From NCBI GenBank assembly GCA_945969495.1, contig CAMFOH010000004.1, positions 1-44,616 on the forward strand: a stretch of 44,616 nt of DNA, read 5' to 3'. Each line of letters begins with the position of its first letter. The first letter of the stretch is position 1. Source of the DNA: an uncultured Mollicutes bacterium. Its GTDB lineage: Bacteria; Bacillota_I; Bacilli_A; RF39; UBA660. The position numbers and the translations under genes were made by a program. Shown here in pieces: positions 33,547-44,288 of this stretch. The notes under the pieces are model-generated. The model was given only the letters and a program-made list of their open reading frames with translations. It was not told the origin of the DNA and did no database searches.

Positions 33547-36033
33547 CTTTTTAATAATATTTGTTTTTTCTTCACTATCACTAATTTCAAACGCTTCATT
33601 AATTAAATTATCTATTGCTAGTCTTAATTCTTCAGCTCCATGAGAAAAAATATTAATTAATATTTCTTTTGATATTCCAGTAAAATTTGCTATTTCTTCT
33701 AAACTTTTATCTGGATAATTTAATCTTAAAAATAATACTTTATAATCCCTAGGGTCTATTTTTGATAATGCATGGATGAAGTATGGCATGTTGAATAGTT
33801 CATATAATTTTAAATAAGCTTCATTATCATCATATTTTACTTGCTTTTTTGTTTCTTTCATTATCACAGGTGTTTTAACATCTTCTTTTCTTGGTTTTTC
33901 ATCTACTATATTTTTTTCTTCATTAGGATTTGATAATAATCTTCTCATTTTAGGTATTAAACTCCCATAAAATCTTGTTGTTTCTTTTTTTCCAAAAGCT
34001 TCACTAGTTACAGGATTTTCTAAATTACCACCATATCTTAGTTCAAGCAATCGTTTATCCTGTTCATTTAACTTACCTATCATATCATCTATTTCTTCTT
34101 TTGAGTAATCTTTAAAATATTCATATATTGTCTGTAATTTTTTCGTAGTCCTTTTTTTAGCCATTTTATCTATTTTCTCCTTTGAATTATCATCTTTTAT
34201 ATCAGGTTTTGTTTTACTATGTTTTTTTTCTAGTAGAAATTTAATTCTTTTAATACCAACATAATATAAATTATTTTCTGAGTTACTTAAAATATTTCTT
34301 TTCTTAACTGGTTTTTTTAAATCTCCACCCCATTTTCTAATAATTAGATTTCTTTGTTTTTCACTTATACAGTTTTCAAGGATGTAATCTACTTCTTCTA
34401 TGGTTCCATCAAACATAGCATAAAATTCATTTTTAACATCCTGTTTTGTTGTTTGTTCAAGTGAATCTTTTGAATTATTTTCATTATTTAAAATGAAAGT
34501 GTTATTTTCTCTAGAAGGTTTTGATGAAATTAATATTTCCTTTCCAATTCCAAACTCATTTGGTTTAGAAAAAAATGCATCTCTTTTTTCTTTTCTTTGT
34601 AATTCCTTTTCTTTTCTTTTTTTATCCTTATATTCTTGATATTGTTTTTGAATTAACTTATATCTTTCATTTTTAGAGTTTAATAATATTATCATATTTG
34701 AAGAAAACCAAGTACTCATTTGGGTATTGTCTGGAAACCTAGGATACATCCTACTAGAATCAAACTTATTAAAGTCTTCACATTTTTCAAAAATGCTTAA
34801 ATAAGAAGAATCTATTACTCTTTTCTTTTTTTTATCAGAGTCAGTTTCATTATAATAATCATGTTTTTTCATAATATTATTAAGCCTCCTTAAAGCTACG
34901 CTTTCGATTTGTCTTATCCTTTCTCTCGTAACACCATAATTTTTACTAATTGCTTCAAGAGTAAGAGGATTACCATCATATATTCCTAATCGAAGACATA
35001 AAATATCTTTTTCTCTCTTTTTTAAACCAGCTTCATTCATTAAGCTTAATATATCAGGTAAAAACAAATCTTTAAATACTATTTCTATTAAATTATTTTC
35101 TTCATCAGGAATAAAATCAATTAATTCAGCATCCTTTTCATCACCCACTAAAGAATTTAAACTTTTAACATTAGGAATGTTTGTAATTAATTTATTTATT
35201 TCATCAACACTCATATCCAATTCAATTGCTAATTCTTCTACATTAGGTTCTCTTCCTAACTCATTTGAAAGACGGCTTCGAACTTTCAAAAAATTATTGT
35301 TTTTTTCGTATATATGCACTGGTATTCGTATAGTGCGAGAATCATTAACAATACTTCTTGTTATAGCCTGCATAATCCACCAAGTCGCATAAGTTGAAAA
35401 CTTATATCCTTTAGATACATCAAACTTATCTACCGCTTTCATTAATCCTATGTTACCTTCTTGAATAAGATCTAAAAAAGGTATTCCTCTATTAGCATAT
35501 TTTTTAGCAATTGATATTACTAATCTTAAATTTGAATTAATTATTTTATCTTTTATAGATGTATCACCATTTTTAAGTTTTATAAATAACTTTTTTTCTT
35601 CTTCAGAACTAAGTAAAGGATATTGAGATATTTCATTTAAATAGAGTCTTACGCTATCATTGATGTTATCATCTAAATTCATATCTTTAAAATTATAATC
35701 ATCCATTATAAATTTAATACCATTTAAGTCACAATAAATATCAAATATTGCAACAAAAGTACCGGTTTTATAATCTTCAATTACGTTTGTTATATTTATG
35801 GTATCGTCTTTTACACACTCTGTTAAAACACCATATAATTTGTTATTAGAAAACAATTTTTTTATAATCATAAATACATCGCCAAATTCAAAAGAGTCTA
35901 TATATTCACTGACTTCATATAAAAATTTATATTTATTTTTAACATTCAAAGAATTAATGTATTCATTCATATATATCAAATTATCTTCATCTATTTCAAT
36001 GTATTTTTTATTTTCATTAGTTTTTAAATCCAT
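33532..36033 (-). CDS. Sigma-70 family factor with long C-terminal extension of HTH-like modules
   Basis: The first ~120 residues match no sigma region I recognise. Residues 121-393 are a complete sigma-70 core. They contain region 1.2 (DSVRLYLNEISQYPLLSSEE), region 2 with NLRLVISIAKKYANRG, DLIQEGNIGLMKAVDKFD and YATWWIMQAITRSI, region 3, and region 4.2 TLEAISKNYGVTRERIRQIE. Primary sigma factors normally end there. This one continues another 440 residues with a Lys/Glu-rich linker and three modules that each look like a worn region-4 unit: 537-601 (EKQRNLIIRKWGGDLKKPV), 635-700 (NEQDKRLLELRYGGNLENPV) and 738-810 (DPRDYKVLFLRLNYPDKSLE). It may be the housekeeping sigma factor or a large alternative one; dnaG is not beside it. 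AGGGTGG precedes the ATG. Confidence 0.88.
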   Translation of the reverse strand: MDLKTNENKKYIEIDEDNLIYMNEYINSLNVKNKYKFLYEVSEYIDSFEFGDVFMIIKKLFSNNKLYGVLTECVKDDTINITNVIEDYKTGTFVAIFDIYCDLNGIKFIMDDYNFKDMNLDDNINDSVRLYLNEISQYPLLSSEEEKKLFIKLKNGDTSIKDKIINSNLRLVISIAKKYANRGIPFLDLIQEGNIGLMKAVDKFDVSKGYKFSTYATWWIMQAITRSIVNDSRTIRIPVHIYEKNNNFLKVRSRLSNELGREPNVEELAIELDMSVDEINKLITNIPNVKSLNSLVGDEKDAELIDFIPDEENNLIEIVFKDLFLPDILSLMNEAGLKKREKDILCLRLGIYDGNPLTLEAISKNYGVTRERIRQIESVALRRLNNIMKKHDYYNETDSDKKKKRVIDSSYLSIFEKCEDFNKFDSSRMYPRFPDNTQMSTWFSSNMIILLNSKNERYKLIQKQYQEYKDKKRKEKELQRKEKRDAFFSKPNEFGIGKEILISSKPSRENNTFILNNENNSKDSLEQTTKQDVKNEFYAMFDGTIEEVDYILENCISEKQRNLIIRKWGGDLKKPVKKRNILSNSENNLYYVGIKRIKFLLEKKHSKTKPDIKDDNSKEKIDKMAKKRTTKKLQTIYEYFKDYSKEEIDDMIGKLNEQDKRLLELRYGGNLENPVTSEAFGKKETTRFYGSLIPKMRRLLSNPNEEKNIVDEKPRKEDVKTPVIMKETKKQVKYDDNEAYLKLYELFNMPYFIHALSKIDPRDYKVLFLRLNYPDKSLEEIANFTGISKEILINIFSHGAEELRLAIDNLINEAFEISDSEEKTNIIKKKDNV

Positions 36034-36068
36034 TATAAACCACCCTATGTATAAATATAATTAGTTTT

Positions 36069-36098
36069 ATGATAACATACATTAACTTTTATGGTCAA
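36069..36098 (-). promoter_or_regulatory. Promoter of the sigma factor gene
   Basis: TTGACC (36098-36093), an 18-base spacer and TATCAT (36074-36069) with a TG one base before it (extended -10). The start codon is about 35 bases further on. Confidence 0.68.
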
Positions 36099-36112
36099 TA
36101 TTTCAAGTATAT

Positions 36113-36138
36113 AAAAAAGATAGCAAAAACTATCTTTT
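36113..36138 (-). terminator. Terminator after dnaJ, end of the heat-shock operon
   Basis: AAAAGATAG pairs with CTATCTTTT around a short loop, followed by TTTTTATATAC on the minus strand. It overlaps the dnaJ stop. Confidence 0.75.
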
Positions 36139-37266
36139 ATCGTTTTTTTTAACATATTTATCGTAAACATCAAAATCAGAAGTTTTTAAATTTGTTTTAT
36201 CTAAATCTTCAAATAACTTCTTTTGCTTTCTATCTAGCTTTGTAGGAGTTATGACTTTTAAGATAACGTATAAATCACCTGTTCCACGTTTAGATGGACT
36301 TTTTAAGCCTTTTCCTTTAATTCTTTGTTTTTCACCTGTTCCACTTCCTGGAGCAATATTAATTATAACGTTTCCGTCTAAGGTTGGTACTTCTTTTTTA
36401 CATCCTAAAACAGCCTCGGTAATAGTAAGCGGTACAGTAATATATAAATCACTATTTTCTCTTTTAAATAAAGAATGATCTTTTACTTTTATTTCTATAT
36501 AAACATCACCATTTGGTCCACCATTTTCTCCTGCAGGACCCTTACCTGTTACTCTTAAGTGGTCACCTGTATCAACACCTGCTGGCACCTTAACTATTAT
36601 GTTTTTCTTAACTTTCTTTTTCCCAGTACCACGACAAGTAGAACATTTATTAGTATACTCTTCACCAGTTCCACCACAAACAGGACATGGTCTTTGGGTA
36701 ATAAATGCCCCCAAAATACTCCTTTGCTGTTCCTTTACATATCCAGTTCCGTGACATTCTTTACACGTTTTAACGCCCGTTCCACCATGCCCATCACAAT
36801 CTGGACAATTATCATCGATGTTTAATGAAACTGTTGTTTCTGTTCCAAAAGCAGCTTCCTCAAAATCCATTTCAAAAATTACACTAATATCTGGTCCTTT
36901 AGTGGCCCTCGTTGTTTTTCTACCTGTTCCTCCAAAAAATGAAGAACCTTCACCAAAACCAAAACCAGAACCAAATATATCTCTTAGTATGTCAGATGGA
37001 TCAAAGTCTTCGAAGCCAGAGAATCCTCCTCCAAAGCCAGCATTTTGATCAAAAGCAGCATGTCCAAACTGATCATATCTACTTCTTTTTTCTTTATCTG
37101 ATAACACCGCATATGCTTCTTGTGCCTCTTTGAATTTTTCTGCAGCATTTTCTTCTTTAGAAACATCTGGATGATATTTTTTTGCTAATTTTCTAAAAGC
37201 ACTTTTTATCTCGGCATCAGTCGCATTTTTAGAAACACCAAGTACCTCATAATAGTCTTTCTTCAT
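36130..37266 (-). CDS. dnaJ: Chaperone DnaJ (Hsp40)
   Basis: DnaJ stimulates the DnaK ATPase and delivers substrates. The J domain has [17 protein letters not shown] and the HPD triad (KKYHPDVSK). A Gly/Phe-rich region follows ([23 protein letters not shown]). The zinc domain has four CxxCxGxG units ([32 protein letters not shown]), and the C-terminal substrate domain is complete. The ATG at 37266 is chosen because AGGAGG lies 10 bases before it; an ATG nine bases upstream is too close. It begins 14 bases after pepF and is the last gene of the CIRCE operon. Confidence 0.97.
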   Translation of the reverse strand: MKKDYYEVLGVSKNATDAEIKSAFRKLAKKYHPDVSKEENAAEKFKEAQEAYAVLSDKEKRSRYDQFGHAAFDQNAGFGGGFSGFEDFDPSDILRDIFGSGFGFGEGSSFFGGTGRKTTRATKGPDISVIFEMDFEEAAFGTETTVSLNIDDNCPDCDGHGGTGVKTCKECHGTGYVKEQQRSILGAFITQRPCPVCGGTGEEYTNKCSTCRGTGKKKVKKNIIVKVPAGVDTGDHLRVTGKGPAGENGGPNGDVYIEIKVKDHSLFKRENSDLYITVPLTITEAVLGCKKEVPTLDGNVIINIAPGSGTGEKQRIKGKGLKSPSKRGTGDLYVILKVITPTKLDRKQKKLFEDLDKTNLKTSDFDVYDKYVKKNDKR

Positions 37267-37280
37267 TATGCTCATACCTC

Positions 37281-39083
37281 CTAACTATTATATATTACCA
37301 TAAACTCATCAATGAGTTCATCAAAATATTTTATTGCCTCTTCTATAACTTTAGTATTTGTTAAATCTAAGCCTATTGTTTTAAGCTCATCAAGTGGCAT
37401 CATACTTCCTCCAAGTTTAAGAAAATCTAAATACTTATTTAAAAATGCTTTATCACCGGAAAGTATTTTTTTTGAAACATAGCACGCCCCACATATTCCT
37501 ATAGCATATTTATAATAATAAAATGGTGTATAAAAGTGTGGTATTCTAGCCCAACCATATTTTGAATACTCAGATTCATTTATTAATGGGCCATTATGTT
37601 TTTTAACAATTTTATCAAATATATTATTAAAGTCCTCTTCAGTTAAAACTTCATCATTAAATATTTTTTCATGAACTATTTTTTCAAAAACAGAACCATC
37701 GGCTAATGTTCCAAAGAAATTATCTGCAAAAACTTCAAGGATATTATTAATAGCTTGTAATTTTAAATTCTTATCATTTGTATTATTAATAACATAATTA
37801 GATAATAGTATTTCATTTGTTAAAGAGGCTATTTCTGCTACCAAAATAGTATATTCCGATAAATGTTCTTTGTTATTTTTCTTACTATAATAAGAATGCA
37901 TTGCATGGCCTAACTCATGAGAAAGCGATGATACTGAATTATAATCATCATTATAATTTGCGAGTATTACTATTTTCTTATAAGAATCATTTTGATAATA
38001 GCCAGATCTTTTACCCTTATTTGTATAAAAATCTATGCACCTTTCATCAAAGAATTTTTTAATTTGAGTAACGTACTCATCACCATAAATACTTAAAGCT
38101 TTACAAATTAACTCTTTTGCATCATCTGGAGTATACTTTTTATCAGATTCCTTAACTAAAGGCGCAGCCATATCATAAACCTCCAATTGATTTAATTTTA
38201 AAATATCTTTTCTTAATTTATGATATTTATATAATACTTTTAAATTATCATCTGCTACCTTAAGCAAGGTATCATAAACTTTTTTACTAACTCCATCAGA
38301 AAACAAATACATATCAATGTTTGATTCATATTTCTTTGCTTTTGCAATCATACTGCAAGATTTAATATATGCTTCATAATCAGTTGAAATTAAGTTAGCA
38401 AACCTTTTATATGCTTTGCCTCTTGCTTCATATGCTTCTTTTCTTACTCTTCTATTTTCTGATTTAATGTATTTAGAATAATTTCCATTGGTTAATTTTA
38501 CTTCTTCATTATTTTCATCTTTTATATAACCAAATTCAATTATAGAATTATTAATTATGCTAAAATTATTTTTAAATTTCATACTCAAATCAGAAATATT
38601 AGAAAGTAACTTTTCTTCTTTTTCACTTAAAACGTATGGTTGATATCTATATATTTGTTTTAAATCAAAAGCATATTCTTTTAAACTATCATTTTCTTTT
38701 ATATATTTTTTTATTACTTCATAATTTGTTGATAGTAATTCTGGACCAGTAAAGCTTGATACTTCATCATACTTAGATAATAAACTTAAAACTTTGTTAA
38801 ATGATTTTTGAGATTTTAAATTAGCAACATCTTCATCATTTTTACATGATACATAAACATATAAATTAGTAAATATGATATCTATCTCATCTTCTAATTT
38901 CATGTAATTTAAAAGAGTGTTAGCATCTTTAGTTATAATTCCTTTAAAATTTTTAACTTTATCTATTAAATTAATAAGTTTATCGCAATCGTTCAAAAAT
39001 GATTTTTCATCTTTATACATCTTTGTTAAATCCCACTTATATTTATCATCTATTTCGCTGCGTAGTTTTTCTTCTTTAGCCAT
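37281..39083 (-). CDS. pepF: Oligoendopeptidase F (M3B metallopeptidase)
   Basis: PepF is a cytosolic zinc peptidase cutting oligopeptides. The active site is [16 protein letters not shown] (HExxH), with the third ligand in the following [15 protein letters not shown] helix. N-terminal family blocks ([32 protein letters not shown]) and C-terminal [20 protein letters not shown] are typical. At 600 residues it is full length. It is inserted between dnaK and dnaJ in a heat-shock operon that otherwise has the standard order, suggesting that peptide disposal is induced together with the DnaK system. AAAAGGAGAATCT precedes the ATG. A long hairpin separates it from dnaK. Confidence 0.94.
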   Translation of the reverse strand: MAKEEKLRSEIDDKYKWDLTKMYKDEKSFLNDCDKLINLIDKVKNFKGIITKDANTLLNYMKLEDEIDIIFTNLYVYVSCKNDEDVANLKSQKSFNKVLSLLSKYDEVSSFTGPELLSTNYEVIKKYIKENDSLKEYAFDLKQIYRYQPYVLSEKEEKLLSNISDLSMKFKNNFSIINNSIIEFGYIKDENNEEVKLTNGNYSKYIKSENRRVRKEAYEARGKAYKRFANLISTDYEAYIKSCSMIAKAKKYESNIDMYLFSDGVSKKVYDTLLKVADDNLKVLYKYHKLRKDILKLNQLEVYDMAAPLVKESDKKYTPDDAKELICKALSIYGDEYVTQIKKFFDERCIDFYTNKGKRSGYYQNDSYKKIVILANYNDDYNSVSSLSHELGHAMHSYYSKKNNKEHLSEYTILVAEIASLTNEILLSNYVINNTNDKNLKLQAINNILEVFADNFFGTLADGSVFEKIVHEKIFNDEVLTEEDFNNIFDKIVKKHNGPLINESEYSKYGWARIPHFYTPFYYYKYAIGICGACYVSKKILSGDKAFLNKYLDFLKLGGSMMPLDELKTIGLDLTNTKVIEEAIKYFDELIDEFMVIYNS

Positions 39084-39105
39084 AGATTCTCCTTTTTATA
39101 ATAAT

Positions 39106-39136
39106 GATAAAGTTCTAGTGCATCTAGAACTTTATC
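39106..39136 (-). terminator. 13-bp hairpin between dnaK and pepF
   Basis: GATAAAGTTCTAG pairs perfectly with CTAGAACTTTATC around a 5-base loop. No clean T tract follows on the minus strand (ATTATTATAAAAAGG), so it may be an mRNA-stabilising or attenuating hairpin that lowers pepF and dnaJ relative to dnaK rather than a full stop. Confidence 0.65.
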
Positions 39137-39146
39137 ACTTAATTTA

Positions 39147-40976
<1,830 letters not shown>

Positions 40977-40990
40977 TTATCATTCCTTTC

Positions 40991-41539
40991 TTATTTATTA
41001 ACTTTAACCATCGCTGGTCTTATAACTTTATCTTTTAGCATATATCCTTTTTGATATACCTCTAAAATTATCTCTTTTTCCTTAGTTTCTACCGATTCGG
41101 TCATAACTGCTTGATGAAACGTAGGGTCGAATTTCTTACCTAACGATTCAATTTCTTTTACATCAAATTTTTCCAACGCACTAGTAAGTGCTGCATAGAC
41201 CATTTTCATGCCACTTAAGAACTTTGAAACTTCATCTTCTAAGTTATCATCATCCATTTTTATAGCACGTTCGAAATTATCCAAAACCGGAAGAATTTCA
41301 AGTACTAATTCTTCATTAGCATATTTTAGCATCTTAGCTACTTCTTCATCTTTTCTTTTTCGATAATTAATAAGGTCAGCTTGTGCTCTTAAAAAGCGTT
41401 CTTCTGCATCACTTATTTTTTTGTTCATTGATAGAACTTCTTCTTTAGTAAGCTCTACTTTTTCTTCTTTCTGTTTTTCCTTATGTTCTTTTTTTTCTTT
41501 TTTATTCTTATCTTTTATTATTTCTTTTTTTTCGTCCAT
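40991..41539 (-). CDS. grpE: Nucleotide exchange factor GrpE
   Basis: GrpE releases ADP from DnaK. A Lys/Glu-rich disordered start is followed by the long dimerising coiled coil (ISDAEERFLRAQADLINYRK) and the family core FERAIKMDDDN. The C-terminal beta domain has FDPTFHQAVMTESVE and YQKGYMLKDKVIRPAMVKVNK. Length 182 is typical. It starts 10 bases after hrcA ends, with AAAGGTAACAT upstream. Confidence 0.97.
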   Translation of the reverse strand: MDEKKEIIKDKNKKEKKEHKEKQKEEKVELTKEEVLSMNKKISDAEERFLRAQADLINYRKRKDEEVAKMLKYANEELVLEILPVLDNFERAIKMDDDNLEDEVSKFLSGMKMVYAALTSALEKFDVKEIESLGKKFDPTFHQAVMTESVETKEKEIILEVYQKGYMLKDKVIRPAMVKVNK

Positions 41540-41548
41540 TTTATCATG

Positions 41549-42535
41549 TTACCTTTCTATGTTGTGTTTGATAAAATCTAAAAGTGACACAACTCTTTCA
41601 TAATCCATTCTTTTTGGTCCAACAATCGCAATTGTTCCTTCTTCTCCATTTACAACGTACTTAGTTTTAATAACTGATACATCATCATCAAAGTTACTTT
41701 CATGGCCAATATAAACATTAATATCATTATTGTCTGCTTCTATTTTTTTTACCATGTTATCATCATCAAACTTATTTAAGAGTTCTTTTACTTTAGATAC
41801 ATTATCAAACTCTCTATAATCAAGAAGTTTTGTTCTTCCAGCCATGTGCATATGACTCTTAAAAGAAAATTCATTAAATGCATTGTAAAAGGCTTGATAT
41901 AAAGTTTCATGTGATTTTACGTAGTTACCAATAATTGGCTTAATTTCAAATTCTAATTTAGAACTTATCTCATCAAGTGGTGTTCCAACAAGAAGCTTAT
42001 TTATTAGTTCAACTACCTTTTTTATCTCCGTAGTTGAAACTCCATCATCTACTTTTAGTTCCTTATGTTCAATATGCCCTTTATCTGTTATTACGATTGC
42101 AAGTACTTTATTATCAAATGGTACTACCTCAACTTGCTTTAGTTTATTATAAGCACTATTAGCGCCTAAAACTACCGAAGTACAATTCGTTATCTCAGAT
42201 ATTATTTCCATACTTTTTGTAATTACATCTGATAATACAAGGCTTTTGTTATCAAATATACGTTGAAGTTTTAAAACGTCTTCTCCAGTCATTTTTCTAG
42301 GTTCCATCAAATTATCAACATAGTACCTATAACCCATTTCACTTGGAATTCTACCAGATGACGTATGAGTCTTTTCTAAATAACCATTTTCTTCTAAATA
42401 AGCCATTTCATTTCGTATGGTTGCAGATGAACAATTTAACATATCACATAAACCAGAAGATCCTACTGGTATTGCATTTTTAATATACTCCTCTACAATT
42501 AACTTTAGAAGTTTACGCCTTCTTTCGTTAAGCAA
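41549..42535 (-). CDS. hrcA: Heat-inducible transcription repressor HrcA
   Basis: HrcA represses heat-shock operons by binding CIRCE and needs GroEL for activity. The winged-helix N-terminus is KLLKLIVEEYIKNAIPVGSS, with ATIRNEMAYLEENGYLEKTH and the conserved SGRIPSEMGYRYYVD after it. The C-terminal domain has EEGTIAIVGPKRMDYERVVS. The start is not certain. TTG at 42535 gives the family-like MLNERRRKLLKL and is 6 bases after AAGGTG. ATG at 42541 and GTG at 42544 lie closer to or inside that site. It is the first gene of hrcA-grpE-dnaK-pepF-dnaJ and probably represses itself. Confidence 0.95.
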   Translation of the reverse strand: MLNERRRKLLKLIVEEYIKNAIPVGSSGLCDMLNCSSATIRNEMAYLEENGYLEKTHTSSGRIPSEMGYRYYVDNLMEPRKMTGEDVLKLQRIFDNKSLVLSDVITKSMEIISEITNCTSVVLGANSAYNKLKQVEVVPFDNKVLAIVITDKGHIEHKELKVDDGVSTTEIKKVVELINKLLVGTPLDEISSKLEFEIKPIIGNYVKSHETLYQAFYNAFNEFSFKSHMHMAGRTKLLDYREFDNVSKVKELLNKFDDDNMVKKIEADNNDINVYIGHESNFDDDVSVIKTKYVVNGEEGTIAIVGPKRMDYERVVSLLDFIKHNIER

Positions 42536-42568
42536 GTACATCACCTTCTTTTCTTGTAGTCTGACACT

Positions 42569-42597
42569 ATTATAATATGCTATATTAGCAATGTCAA
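42569..42597 (-). promoter_or_regulatory. Promoter of the hrcA-grpE-dnaK-pepF-dnaJ operon
   Basis: A consensus promoter: TTGACA (42597-42592), a 17-base spacer and TATAAT (42574-42569). The -35 box lies inside the CIRCE element, so HrcA binding would block polymerase directly. Confidence 0.88.
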
Positions 42598-42611
42598 TAC
42601 CTGAGTGCTAA
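42585..42611. promoter_or_regulatory. CIRCE operator, one degenerate half
   Basis: Read on the plus strand: TTAGCAATG, nine bases, GAGTGCTAA. The consensus is TTAGCACTC-N9-GAGTGCTAA, so one arm is perfect and the other differs at positions 7 and 9. It lies upstream of hrcA and covers the -35 box. The changed arm may have been shaped by the need to keep TTGACA. Confidence 0.85.
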
Positions 42612-42630
42612 AAAATAATTAAAAATTATT

Positions 42631-42661
42631 AAAAAAATAGTAACGAATATACGTTACTATT
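42631..42661 (-). terminator. Terminator upstream of the heat-shock operon
   Basis: AATAGTAACG pairs with CGTTACTATT around a 6-base loop, followed by TTTTTTTAAT on the minus strand. It closes the 156-residue membrane-protein gene. Confidence 0.8.
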
Positions 42662-43130
42662 ACTTAATAAATCCTAATACTTTATCTATGCCTATTATAT
42701 ATATTACTAAAGCAGCAATGTCTATAACTAATAGTATAGATAATAATATGATAAGTGGCATCTTACTTTTCTTTTTTGTTTCATCCATACTTTGTTCCAC
42801 TGCCTCAGATTCTGTATTTTCACCCTCTTTGGTAGTTTTTTCTTCACTATTATTATTTTCTAAAACAACTGATTGATTTTCATTTGAAGACTCAGTTTGT
42901 TCTTCATTTATATTTACATTAGAAGGTTTCAAAACAACAGGTTCATTTAAATCAACATTATCGTTATTTTCTGATGAAACATTATTATCACTATTAGATA
43001 AATTAATAACATCATCTATTTTTTTATCTGGCGTTATTTCATCTTGCATTGGTGTTTCATTTGCTGGTTGTATTTCCTCTAAATCATTTAATTCTTCAAG
43101 CACTTCTTCTTTACTTTCATTAGTATCCAT
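42660..43130 (-). CDS. Acidic tail-anchored membrane protein, unknown
   Basis: I do not recognise this 156-residue protein. About 120 residues are Asn/Glu/Asp/Ser-rich and look disordered (EEVLEELNDLEEIQPANETP and similar). A basic stop (KKKSK) and one strongly hydrophobic helix (MPLIILLSILLVIDIAALVI) near the C-terminus follow. With no signal peptide and a C-terminal helix it is predicted to be tail-anchored, with the acidic part in the cytosol. The composition is like linker regions of adaptor proteins. The ATG at 43130 lies shortly after AGGTAGACT-like sequence, and a strong terminator follows. It lies between hemW and hrcA. Confidence 0.62.
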   Translation of the reverse strand: MDTNESKEEVLEELNDLEEIQPANETPMQDEITPDKKIDDVINLSNSDNNVSSENNDNVDLNEPVVLKPSNVNINEEQTESSNENQSVVLENNNSEEKTTKEGENTESEAVEQSMDETKKKSKMPLIILLSILLVIDIAALVIYIIGIDKVLGFIK

Positions 43131-43163
43131 TAGTCTACCTCCATATTATAAAGATATTATACA

Positions 43164-44288
43164 TTATTTTTTATTATAGTTCAAGTTATAGCTTGATATC
43201 ACTTTTAAAATAATTTCATTTGATACAAATAAATATTTTAAAGGAATAAATATACTTGTTTTATTTTCTTCTAATAGCCCTTCTTTTATTAAAGATTCTG
43301 TATTAAAAACTTTATCGATCGAAATACCATATTTATTTAAGAAAGCTAATTTATCAATACCATTAATCTTTCTAAAACCTAACATAACCTCATCTTTAAT
43401 CATCTGATTTTTATCTATTTTTTCTTCGTATATTTTTCTTCTTCCCTTTATATAGTTAAAAACACTTCTAGTATTATCATACCTTACATTACTTACAAAG
43501 CCTGATGCTCCTGCTCCAAAACCATAATAATTTTCGTTATTCCAGTAAGTAAGGTTGTGTTTTGACTCAAATCCTGGAAGTGAAAAATTACTTATTTCAT
43601 AGTGTTTATAACCATTACTAGTTAAAATATTATTTATCAAGTTATACATTTTACCCTGGGTATCTTCATCTACTTCTTCAATTTTATTTAAAAATAATTT
43701 TGTATTTTCTTCAACTATCAAAGAATAAGTACTAATATGACTAACTTTTAAACTGATAAAATCTAAAACATCTTGCTTTAAATCTTTTAAACTCTGATTA
43801 CCAAGTGCATACATAAGATCAATATTTATGTTATTAAAGTATTTCTTTGCAAGATTAACTTTCTTTATCATTTCTTGTTTGTCTATGTTTCTTTTAAGAA
43901 CATCTTTGAATTTTTTATTAAAAGTTTGAAGCCCAATACTTATTCTGTTTACATTGTTTTCTTTTAGTTTTCTTAATAATGTATCATTTATATCTTCATA
44001 ATTACATTCGAAAGTAAATTCATAATTTTCACTTAAATTAAACTTACTTATAATTTTAAATAAAATATCTAATTCTTTAATAGATAGACAGCTAGGGGTT
44101 CCCCCACCGACGTATAAAGTTTCTAATGCATCACCTTTATAGTTTTCTTTTATTTCATCTTCTAATGCTTCTAAATAACTTAATACTATTTTTTCATTAT
44201 AATAGTTCTTACAAAAGTCACAATATGAACATATGTTCTTACAAAAAGGGACGTGGATATATGCTGATTTTAATGAAGGGTTTTGCAT
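43164..44288 (-). CDS. hemW: HemW-like radical SAM protein
   Basis: HemW is a heme chaperone related to coproporphyrinogen dehydrogenase HemN. The radical-SAM motif is HVPFCKNICSYCDFCKNYY, including CxxxCxxC plus the extra cysteine. SAM-binding ETLYVGGGTPS and RISIGLQTFNKKFKDVLKR follow, as does YGFGAGASGFV near the heme-binding HemN_C region. The cysteine of the HNxxYW-type element region appears as SKHNLTYWNNENYYG. At 374 residues it is the usual size. In Bacilli hemW commonly precedes hrcA, as here. Its start overlaps the end of the upstream partial gene by 19 bases. Confidence 0.93.
   Translation of the reverse strand: MQNPSLKSAYIHVPFCKNICSYCDFCKNYYNEKIVLSYLEALEDEIKENYKGDALETLYVGGGTPSCLSIKELDILFKIISKFNLSENYEFTFECNYEDINDTLLRKLKENNVNRISIGLQTFNKKFKDVLKRNIDKQEMIKKVNLAKKYFNNINIDLMYALGNQSLKDLKQDVLDFISLKVSHISTYSLIVEENTKLFLNKIEEVDEDTQGKMYNLINNILTSNGYKHYEISNFSLPGFESKHNLTYWNNENYYGFGAGASGFVSNVRYDNTRSVFNYIKGRRKIYEEKIDKNQMIKDEVMLGFRKINGIDKLAFLNKYGISIDKVFNTESLIKEGLLEENKTSIFIPLKYLFVSNEIILKVISSYNLNYNKK

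Noticed and set aside
34129..34290. Frameshift or gene fusion explaining the long sigma factor C-terminus
   Set aside because: The frame is continuous, no internal start with a good ribosome-binding site was noticed at the linker, and the three modules resemble each other and sigma region 4, so it reads as one protein.
36818..37133. Plus-strand open frames opposite dnaJ
   Set aside because: They are antisense to conserved DnaJ domains, lack ribosome-binding sites and arise from codon composition.
39106..39136. A recombination or attachment site at the perfect inverted repeat
   Set aside because: It has hairpin geometry with a 5-base loop between cotranscribed genes, with no integrase or target duplication; an RNA hairpin is the simpler reading.
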